From an uncultured Clostridia bacterium (GTDB lineage: Bacteria > Bacillota > Clostridia > Christensenellales > CAG-314), in contig CAKPPA010000070.1 in the NCBI GenBank assembly GCA_934177025.1, positions 1 through 5,825 on the forward strand: a stretch of DNA of 5,825 nucleotides. Direction: 5' to 3'. Below the pieces are notes generated by a model. It saw only the letters and a program-made list of their open reading frames with translations. It was not told the DNA's origin and made no database searches. Made by a program: the position numbers and the translations under genes. Positions 1 to 4,684 of this stretch are shown here, piece by piece; position 1 is the stretch's first letter; each line of letters starts with the position of its first letter.

Positions 1-1
1 C

Positions 2-619
2 GGCGTGGAACGCTTAAAACTTCCGAAAAAACCCGACGACATTTGCGGCAGGCAGGCAGCCGCGGCGGTAGGTCAATCGTTGCTGATGGAAATTTACAAC
101 AAAATTTTTACGGAATACGGTTGCGTAGCGGGGCAATTACTGCTCACAAAGGACGTGTTGGACAAGCCTGTGATGAAGGAAAACGCGCAAAACACCTTCG
201 AGCAGTTGTTGGATTTCGGCGTCGTTCCGATTGTGAACGAAAACGATTCGATTTCGGTCGATGAAATTAAATTCGGCGACAACGATCACCTGTCCGGCTT
301 GGTATCGCAGTTAATCGATGCGGATTTACTCATTTTGCTAACGGACATCGACGGGCTGTACAACAAGGACCCGAAACGTTTCGACGACGCAATTCGCATT
401 GCCACGGTCAAGGACTTAAGCGAAAAAATCGAGGAAGGGCTTTCTTCGGAAACGGGCAAACTCGGCACGGGCGGAATTTTAACAAAGGTGCACGCCGCAC
501 GCATTTGCGCGCAACGCGGCATTTCCGCCGTCATTGCCAACGGCGAAAATCCGTCGGTGTTGTACGACGTTTTGGAAGGGAAGGACGTCGGCACGTTTTT
601 TGAAGGAGAAAGGGTATGA
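2..619 (+). CDS. proB: Glutamate 5-kinase ProB, 5'-truncated by window edge
   Basis: This is the C-terminal part of glutamate 5-kinase, a cytoplasmic enzyme that phosphorylates L-glutamate with ATP to gamma-glutamyl phosphate, the first step of proline synthesis. The frame is already open at the left edge; the GTG at 5 is an internal valine and not a start. Visible amino-acid-kinase family motifs are QAAAAVGQ near 52-75, VPIVNENDSIS near 224-256 (substrate binding), FGDNDHLSGLVSQLI, LLTDIDGLY near 334-360, and the nucleotide-binding GTGGI at 464-478, where most relatives have GTGGM. About 55-60 N-terminal residues, including the first lysine/glycine motif, lie outside the window. The protein ends shortly after GTFFEGERV, so it is the short form of roughly 260 residues without the C-terminal PUA domain of the Escherichia coli and Bacillus enzymes. 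The stop overlaps the proA start (ATGA), indicating translational coupling. Identification is firm. Confidence 0.96.
   Translation, partial: GVERLKLPKKPDDICGRQAAAAVGQSLLMEIYNKIFTEYGCVAGQLLLTKDVLDKPVMKENAQNTFEQLLDFGVVPIVNENDSISVDEIKFGDNDHLSGLVSQLIDADLLILLTDIDGLYNKDPKRFDDAIRIATVKDLSEKIEEGLSSETGKLGTGGILTKVHAARICAQRGISAVIANGENPSVLYDVLEGKDVGTFFEGERV
603..608 (+). promoter_or_regulatory. Ribosome binding site of proA
   Basis: AAGGAG lies seven bases before the ATG at 616, inside the last codons of proB. It fixes the proA start at the ATG that overlaps the proB stop, the arrangement expected for translational coupling of the two proline enzymes. Confidence 0.85.
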
Positions 620-1872
620 CGGCAAAAGAATACATTTTAGGTTACGGCAAGCGCGCGAAGGATTCCGTTTTGGGACTACAATCCTGTTCGGCGCAAACAC
701 GAAAAAAAGTGTTGTACGACGCGGCAGATTTACTGGAAAAAAATCGCGAAACCATCGACGAAGCGAACCGCCGCGACGTGGCGGAAGCGCAAAACAACGG
801 ACTTGCCGCATCCTTTGTCGATCGTTTGGTACTAAACGATGCACGGTTTGAACAAATGGTAAAAGGCATCCGCGAAGTTGCGGAACTTGCGGACGACGTC
901 GGCAAAACGGAAAGCGTGTTTTACGGGCAGGACGGGCTGGAAATTCGCAAAATTTCCGTGCCGCTGGGCGTTATCGGCATCATTTTCGAATCCCGTCCGA
1001 ACGTCACGGCGGATGCCGCCGCGCTTTGCTTAAAATCGGGCAACGTGGCATTGCTACGCGGCGGAAAGGAGGCGTTGGCGTCGAATTTGGCCATTGCCGA
1101 GCAGTTCCGTCAGGCGTTGCGCCAAAACGGGCTCAGCGAAAACTGCGTGCAGGTGCTCGACAACACGGATCGGGAAATTGCTACCGAGTTAATGCGGATG
1201 ACGGAGTATCTCGATTTGTTGATTCCGCGCGGCGGCGCAGGGCTGATTCGCAGCGTAGTCAGTCAAGCAGCGGTTCCCGTCATCGAAACGGGTGCCGGCA
1301 ACTGCCATATTTACGTGGATCGGGATGCCGACGTAAAAAAAGCCGTTCAAATTGTGGAAAACGCAAAAATACAAAAACCGTCCGCCTGCAACGCGGTGGA
1401 AACGGTGTTGGTGCATACGGCAATTGCGGATAAGTTTTTGCCGGAATTGTACCGCAAAATGAAGGAGGACGGCGTGGAATGCCGTGCGGACGAGTTTTGC
1501 CGTTCCGTCGTGCCGGAATTTTTGCCGGCCACGGAGGAGGATTGGCAAACGGAGTACAACGCTTTAATTCTTGCCGTAAAATCCGTTGAAAGCGAGGAGG
1601 AAGCACTTGCGCATATCGCAAAATACTCCACAAAGCATTCCGAAGCGATTTTGACGGAAAACGAAAGTGCGGCACAATTGTTTTTGCAAAGCGTGGATTC
1701 CGCTTGCGTCTATTGGAATGCGTCCATTCGGTTTTCGGACGGATTCGAATTCGGTTTGGGTGCGGAAATCGGCATCAGTACGCAAAAACTGCATGCACGC
1801 GGCCCAATGGGACTCAAAGCATTGTTTACAACGAAGTATATCGTTGTCGGTTCGGGGCAGGTACGTAAGTAA
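616..1872 (+). CDS. proA: Glutamate-5-semialdehyde dehydrogenase (gamma-glutamyl phosphate reductase) ProA
   Basis: This cytoplasmic enzyme reduces gamma-glutamyl phosphate with NADPH to glutamate-5-semialdehyde, the second step of proline synthesis, directly using the product of ProB. The 418 residues match the usual family length, so the gene looks complete. It has the aldehyde-dehydrogenase fold in its ProA form: the cofactor-binding stretch PLGVIGIIFESRPNVTADAA at about 116-135, then LKSGNVALLRGGKEA at 139-153, the LLIPRGGAGLI loop at 201-211, VIETGAGNCH at 222-231, the catalytic-cysteine motif KPSACNAVET at 254-263 with Cys258 as nucleophile, and the C-terminal signature GLGAEIGISTQKLHARGPMG at about 380-399. 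The start overlaps the proB stop and has a well-placed AAGGAG. No proC, which would complete the pathway, is seen in the window. No terminator hairpin is evident after the stop, so read-through into the methyltransferase gene 52 bases downstream is possible. Confidence 0.98.
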   Translation: MTAKEYILGYGKRAKDSVLGLQSCSAQTRKKVLYDAADLLEKNRETIDEANRRDVAEAQNNGLAASFVDRLVLNDARFEQMVKGIREVAELADDVGKTESVFYGQDGLEIRKISVPLGVIGIIFESRPNVTADAAALCLKSGNVALLRGGKEALASNLAIAEQFRQALRQNGLSENCVQVLDNTDREIATELMRMTEYLDLLIPRGGAGLIRSVVSQAAVPVIETGAGNCHIYVDRDADVKKAVQIVENAKIQKPSACNAVETVLVHTAIADKFLPELYRKMKEDGVECRADEFCRSVVPEFLPATEEDWQTEYNALILAVKSVESEEEALAHIAKYSTKHSEAILTENESAAQLFLQSVDSACVYWNASIRFSDGFEFGLGAEIGISTQKLHARGPMGLKALFTTKYIVVGSGQVRK

Positions 1873-1912
1873 ACGTTTCGAGCCGTAGTAACGTGACAAA
1901 AAAACGAACAAA

Positions 1913-1917
1913 AGGAG
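1913..1917 (+). promoter_or_regulatory. Ribosome binding site of the rRNA methyltransferase gene
   Basis: AGGAG is followed by seven bases and then GTG at 1925. This is the best Shine-Dalgarno site in the area and favours the GTG start over the in-frame ATG at 1955, which has only a weak GGGGA (1944-1948) in front of it. Confidence 0.65.
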
Positions 1918-1924
1918 TAACTAC

Positions 1925-3289
1925 GTGCGCGCTGTGCCGCTACGGGGAAAAAGCATGAAAGTGAATGAGGAAATCGAATTACGCATCGATTCGTTCGGCA
2001 GCAATGCCGAAGGCGTAGGAAAAAAGGACGAAACCGTTTGTTTCGTCCCATATGCTTTGCCGGGGGAAACGGTGCGTGTCAAAATTCGCCACGTCAAAGG
2101 GACGGTGGCCTATGCGGACTTGCAAAAAGTGCTGATTCCTTCCAAGCATCGTGTTACGCCCGTTTGCCCGAAATTCGGTAAATGCGGCGGTTGCGTGTTG
2201 CAGCATGCCGACCGCACTTTGCAAGCGGAGTTTAAGCGCGCATTGGTGGAAAAAAACTTTGCAAAAATCGCAGGCTTAAACGTCGACGTTCCGCCCGTCA
2301 TAACGGGGGAAAAGGATTACGGCTACCGCAACAAACTGCAAATGCCTTTCGGCAAGGTAGGCAAGCGCACTGTTTGCGGCTTTTACCGAACGGATTCGCA
2401 CGAACTCGTGTCCTTAAAGGATTGCCCGTTGCAGGAAGGTTGGGCAAAGGATTTAATCGAGTGCGTCACAACGTGGGCAAATCGGTATCAGGTGCCCGTT
2501 TATTCCGAAAAAACACAATCCGGAATTTTGCGGCATTTGGTGGTGCGCGCCGCGGCAGGGCAAATCGTGGTAACGCTTGTAATCAATGCAAGTGCCGTTC
2601 CTTACGAGGACGAACTTTGGGCGGCATTGCGTTCCCGTTTTGACCGTATCGGGCTGTATCTCAACGAAAATCGCCGTCGGGACAACGTGATTTTGGGCGA
2701 AAAATCCGTTTGGCGCAAGGGAATCGCCGCAATCGAGCGGGAGGAATTCGGCATTCGTTACGAAATGCATCCGGACGGATTTTATCAGGTCAACGACGAA
2801 ATCAAAAACAAAATTTATCAAAAAGCCAAGGACTTACTGCGCTTACAGGAAGCGGATTTTGTCGTCGACGCATTTTCCGGCGGCGGGGTGTTATCTGCAC
2901 TTATGTACGGGGATTACGACTTGTACGGCATCGAAATCGTGCCGGAAGCCGTGAAGGATGCGGAAATTTTAAAACGCAAAAACGGGCTTACCCGCTGGAC
3001 GAATCTCTGTGGGGACGTCAAAACGGAATTACCGCGACTGTTAAAGGAAAAAGCGGGAAACGGCGTTTTGATTGTGGACCCTCCGCGGAAAGGCTTGCAT
3101 CCGGAAACGGCACAGTTTTTGTGTCAATCGCAAATCGGGCAAATCGTTTACATTTCTTGCGACAGCGCAACGCTTGCCCGCGACGTCAAAATTCTGTCCG
3201 ACGCCTACGAAATCACGTACCTGCAACCTTACGACATGTTCCCGCAAACCAAACACGTCGAAACGTTGGTTTGCCTTTCCAAAAAATAA
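1925..3289 (+). CDS. rlmD: 23S rRNA (uracil-5-)-methyltransferase, RlmD/RlmCD (RumA) family
   Basis: This is a TrmA/RumA-family enzyme that transfers a methyl group from S-adenosylmethionine to C5 of uracil in 23S rRNA. It has 454 residues counted from the GTG. Residues 12-70 form a TRAM RNA-binding domain. The [4Fe-4S] ligands are visible as Cys81, Cys87, Cys90 (CPKFGKCGGC) and Cys167 (KDCPLQ). A central region ends with HPDGFYQVN (282-290), and the Rossmann methyltransferase domain follows: motif I DAFSGGG (315-321), acidic GIE (335-337), DPPRKGL (385-391), the nucleophile Cys412 in YISCDSATLARDV and the general base Glu446 in HVETLVCL. All catalytic parts are present, so it should be active. 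Two starts are possible: GTG at 1925 has the better binding site, while ATG at 1955 gives MKVNEEIELRI, closer to the usual family N-terminus. Gram-positive members can methylate one or two sites (U1939, or U747 and U1939 in Escherichia coli numbering), and the sequence alone does not say which. Confidence 0.93.
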   Translation: MRAVPLRGKSMKVNEEIELRIDSFGSNAEGVGKKDETVCFVPYALPGETVRVKIRHVKGTVAYADLQKVLIPSKHRVTPVCPKFGKCGGCVLQHADRTLQAEFKRALVEKNFAKIAGLNVDVPPVITGEKDYGYRNKLQMPFGKVGKRTVCGFYRTDSHELVSLKDCPLQEGWAKDLIECVTTWANRYQVPVYSEKTQSGILRHLVVRAAAGQIVVTLVINASAVPYEDELWAALRSRFDRIGLYLNENRRRDNVILGEKSVWRKGIAAIEREEFGIRYEMHPDGFYQVNDEIKNKIYQKAKDLLRLQEADFVVDAFSGGGVLSALMYGDYDLYGIEIVPEAVKDAEILKRKNGLTRWTNLCGDVKTELPRLLKEKAGNGVLIVDPPRKGLHPETAQFLCQSQIGQIVYISCDSATLARDVKILSDAYEITYLQPYDMFPQTKHVETLVCLSKK

Positions 3290-3484
3290 CGTTTTCCGTG
3301 TAAGGGCAAAGCTACTTTTGTCGGGAAAGGAATTTTGTCAATCGAAGGGAATTTCAGTAGGTTTTTTCGAAAAAAAGCAAAATCATACCACAGCGAAAAA
3401 CGGTAACAAAGGAATAAGGTGAATGAAACTTATGCTGTTTAACGGTTTTTCGGTAATGTAAGGGGACAGGAAAAGGAAAAAAAG
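3290..3484. other. Gene gap between methyltransferase and cdd, no convincing gene
   Basis: This purine-rich, A-heavy stretch has no ORF with recognisable coding character. It contains a perfect 14-base palindrome TTTTTTCGAAAAAA at 3362-3375. It also has a TTGTCA at 3335-3340 followed, after 17 bases, by TAGGTT at 3358-3363, at best a weak promoter candidate for cdd. A 12-codon ORF (3423-3461) is the only small reading frame with a plausible AAGG upstream. The 3' end (3470-3496, continuing into the hairpin) resembles the start of the gap after the membrane protein gene. No clear intrinsic terminator for the upstream gene was seen on the + strand. Confidence 0.5.
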
Positions 3485-3516
3485 CGCACGTTTTTTGGAT
3501 TCTAAAAAAATGTGCG
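3485..3516. promoter_or_regulatory. Strong hairpin just upstream of the cdd ribosome binding site
   Basis: CGCACGTTTTTT (3485-3496) can pair with AAAAAATGTGCG (3505-3516) around an eight-base loop, giving a 12-pair stem with one G-T pair. On the + strand there is no T-run after it, and it ends only eight bases before the cdd GGAGG. It could therefore act in the leader RNA on translation or stability. On the - strand the same stem is followed by CTTTTTTTCC, the layout of an intrinsic terminator, although no - strand gene is seen here. The structure is seen directly; its role is open. Confidence 0.6.
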
Positions 3517-3523
3517 ACCGAAC

Positions 3524-3528
3524 GGAGG
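3524..3528 (+). promoter_or_regulatory. Ribosome binding site of cdd
   Basis: GGAGG lies four bases before the ATG at 3533, a slightly short but usable spacing. It decides for this ATG over the in-frame GTG at 3512, which sits inside the hairpin stem and has no binding site in front of it. Confidence 0.75.
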
Positions 3529-3532
3529 TAGC

Positions 3533-3856
3533 ATGGAACAAAAGCAAAAGGAATTAATACGTTTGGCATTGCAAGCAAGGGAGCAGGCGTATGCGCCGTA
3601 TTCTGCCTTTCGTGTCGGTGCGGCACTCGAGGCGACGGACGGCAGAATTTTCACGGGTTGTAACGTCGAAAACCGTTCCTATTCCGCCACGATTTGTGCC
3701 GAAAGGGCGGCATTGGTGAAAGCCGTTTCCGAAGGTGCGCAAACGTTTCGGAGTATTGCGATTGTAGGGGGCAAAGGCGAAATTACCGACTATTGCGTCC
3801 CTTGTGCGGTCTGTTTGCAGGCATTTTCGGAGTTTTATGAGGAAAACTTAAAATGA
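3533..3856 (+). CDS. cdd: Cytidine deaminase Cdd, C-terminally truncated by an apparent frameshift
   Basis: Homotetrameric-type cytidine deaminase converts cytidine and deoxycytidine to uridine and deoxyuridine in pyrimidine salvage. The reading frame encodes only 107 residues, against about 130-136 in the family. Visible motifs are YAPYSAFRVGAA (20-31), CNVENRSYSATICAERAA (43-60) with substrate-binding Asn44 and Glu46, zinc ligand Cys55 and catalytic Glu57, and PCAVC (90-94) with zinc ligands Cys91 and Cys94. Most relatives have Gly where Ala92 stands. After SEFYEENLK the frame meets TGA, so the last beta strand and the conserved ELLP..F tail are missing from this frame. That tail is found in the +1 frame at 3879-3917. 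The catalytic and zinc residues are intact, but the missing tail normally contributes to core packing and the subunit interface, so function is doubtful. A GTG start at 3512 would add seven residues and is less likely. Family assignment is firm; whether the break is real or an assembly error is open. Confidence 0.9.
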   Translation: MEQKQKELIRLALQAREQAYAPYSAFRVGAALEATDGRIFTGCNVENRSYSATICAERAALVKAVSEGAQTFRSIAIVGGKGEITDYCVPCAVCLQAFSEFYEENLK

Positions 3857-3920
3857 TTATATAATGAAATCATGGAACGAATTGTTGCCGATTCGTTTTG
3901 ATATGGAGAAAACAGTATGA
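3855..3920 (+). pseudogene. Out-of-frame remnant of the cdd C-terminus
   Basis: Reading from GAT at 3855, one base out of phase with cdd, gives a short segment containing DYIMKSW and then ELLPIRFDMEKTV before TGA at 3918-3920. ELLP followed by a phenylalanine is the conserved C-terminal signature of homotetrameric cytidine deaminases, where it follows the PCxxC motif by some 25-30 residues. Here only about 14-15 residues separate SEF from ELLP, against about 19-22 in the human, Bacillus and Enterococcus proteins as I recall them. This points to loss of roughly 5-7 codons with a net frame change (deletion length of 3n+2). The restored frame ends at GTATGA, overlapping the ATG of the next gene, so the intact ancestor was probably coupled to it. 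Confidence 0.7.
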
Positions 3921-4267
3921 AAAAAGAATCGAGTAACGTAACGGAACTGGAAATTTTGGAAACGCAGGAAGTAATCGAGGGCAGTGTGGACGAAATTCCG
4001 CAAGGAATGGAGGACTACTATTTTACGGAGGAGCAATCTGCCGTGCTACGCAAAAAACTGAAACCATTGCTCACGCTGATGATTTTAGGTTGTTGTTTTT
4101 TGGGACTGTCGGTCGCTTTCGGCATTACGTATGCGTTTGTGCGCCAAGCGTGGGTAAAAATCGTGCTGCTTTCCTGCAGTGCGGTAACGTTGCTGCTGGT
4201 CATCGTTTACGTAGTGTTGCATTTGCGTTTAAAAAGTTTATTTTTCCGTATGGGCGGCAGGAAGTAA
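3917..4267 (+). CDS. Small two-helix membrane protein of unknown function
   Basis: I do not recognise a family for this 116-residue protein. Residues 1-45 are hydrophilic and strongly acidic (many Glu and Asp, including EDYYFTEEQ at 32-40) and look exposed. A basic RKKLK (45-49) precedes the first membrane helix at about 50-74; a very short loop VRQAW leads to the second helix at about 80-103; the tail RLKSLFFRMGGRK is basic. By the positive-inside rule both ends should be cytoplasmic, forming a helical hairpin with an acidic cytoplasmic N-terminal arm. There is no signal peptide or enzymatic motif. GGAG at 3905-3908 lies eight bases before the ATG. The start also overlaps the stop of the displaced cdd tail (ATGA), suggesting former translational coupling to cdd. 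Helix content, a sensible start and codon use like that of its neighbours support a real gene; the function is not inferable. Confidence 0.8.
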   Translation: MKKESSNVTELEILETQEVIEGSVDEIPQGMEDYYFTEEQSAVLRKKLKPLLTLMILGCCFLGLSVAFGITYAFVRQAWVKIVLLSCSAVTLLLVIVYVVLHLRLKSLFFRMGGRK

Positions 4268-4323
4268 CGTCCCGAAAAGGAAAACGAACGTTTTTTAAGG
4301 AAAAACAACGTCCCGAAAAGGAA
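4266..4323 (+). repeat. 17-base direct repeat, two copies 41 bases apart
   Basis: AACGTCCCGAAAAGGAA occurs exactly at 4266-4282 and again at 4307-4323. The first copy begins within the stop codon of the membrane protein gene. A looser third version, ACGTCCTAAAAAAGGA, lies at 4359-4374. Between the first two copies GTTTTT (4290-4295) can pair with AAAAAC (4301-4306). The origin is unknown; a local duplication or small intergenic repeat family are the simplest readings. Confidence 0.75.
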
Positions 4324-4360
4324 TGAAAAAATCAATTTTCGCAATCGGATGAAAAATTAC

Positions 4361-4375
4361 GTCCTAAAAAAGGAC
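4361..4375. repeat. Small hairpin within the degenerate third repeat copy
   Basis: GTCCT (4361-4365) pairs with AGGAC (4371-4375) around AAAAA. The stem is only five pairs with no T-run after it, so it is not a terminator by itself. It shows that the third repeat-like unit has become self-complementary where copies one and two (GTCCC...AAGGA) are only partly so. Confidence 0.45.
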
Positions 4376-4404
4376 AACCGTTAAAACTAACGTTTTACAA
4401 CAGG

Positions 4405-4432
4405 AGTTCGGCTTTGTGCCGAACTTTTTTTT
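4405..4432 (+). terminator. Intrinsic terminator ending the unit upstream of comEC
   Basis: AGTTCGGC (4405-4412) and GCCGAACT (4418-4425) form a perfect eight-pair GC-containing stem with a TTTGT loop, followed directly by a run of eight T (4425-4432). This is a textbook Rho-independent terminator on the + strand. It lies about 140 bases after the membrane protein gene and should end transcription coming from cdd and that gene. An outer inverted repeat, GTTTTACAA (4392-4400) with TTGTAAAAC (4431-4439), encloses it. Confidence 0.92.
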
Positions 4433-4684
4433 GTAAAACTTCCGAAAACTTCCCCGAATCCCCAATCTTACGACGTGTAAAAATTTTTAGCCCAATCCTT
4501 TCAGGACGCCTGCGATGCGTTGACATCTGTTTTTTGAGGCATCGACAAGGAATTTGTTTTAATTTTTCGTTTGCCGACGGATTCCTTTTGAGATTTATGC
4601 TATAATGAACAAAATACGAATGGAAAAAGTTGTGGGGCAATACGTTACGGGAAATGATGAAAAACTTTTGGTTGAAATAAAAGC
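4433..4684. other. Gene gap between terminator and comEC: leader and promoter region, no convincing gene
   Basis: No protein-coding frame here shows family resemblance. The region holds an inverted repeat CGATGC (4513-4518) / GCATCG (4539-4544) flanking a TTGACA (4520-4525) that lacks a matching -10. A second inverted repeat, AAGGAAT (4547-4553) / ATTCCTT (4581-4587), lies just upstream of the extended -10 at 4598-4606. Two tiny frames precede comEC: 4620-4703, which overlaps the comEC start out of frame, and 4654-4680, encoding MMKNFWLK. No known riboswitch or T-box signature was recognised. Together with the terminator and repeats it makes up a gene-free stretch of about 417 bases from 4268. 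Confidence 0.55.
4598..4606 (+). promoter_or_regulatory. Extended -10 promoter for comEC
   Basis: TGCTATAAT is an exact extended -10 element (TGN plus a consensus TATAAT at 4601-4606), located downstream of the terminator and about 80 bases before comEC. At the usual 16-18 base spacing no good -35 is present; the best nearby bases read CGGATT at 4578-4583. Recognition would rely on the TGN extension. Transcription would start near 4612-4614 and give a leader of about 70 bases. Confidence 0.65.

Noticed and set aside
1189..1675. Long - strand ORFs opposite proA (1189-1548, 1280-1675)
   Set aside because: They are opposite-strand shadows of a complete, motif-rich proA and encode proteins of low-complexity Pro/Arg character.
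2710..3303. A 197-codon + strand ORF in another frame of the methyltransferase gene
   Set aside because: It overlaps the catalytic half of the methyltransferase, and its Arg/Gly-rich product lacks any recognisable domain.
3423..3461. 12-codon ORF with AAGG upstream in the gap before cdd
   Set aside because: It is too short to judge, shows no attenuator-like codon run or linked terminator structure, and the binding site spacing is poor.
3512..3532. GTG at 3512 as the start of cdd
   Set aside because: It lies within the hairpin stem, has no binding site upstream, and would place GGAGG inside the coding region; ATG at 3533 fits the family N-terminus better.
3860..3865. TATAAT upstream of the membrane protein gene
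   Set aside because: There is no -35 or TGN extension at a proper distance, and it lies within the decayed end of cdd where A/T-rich matches are expected.
4520..4525. Consensus TTGACA in the comEC upstream region
   Set aside because: At 16-18 bases downstream the sequence reads CGACAA or similar, with no usable -10; it is about 75 bases from the good extended -10.
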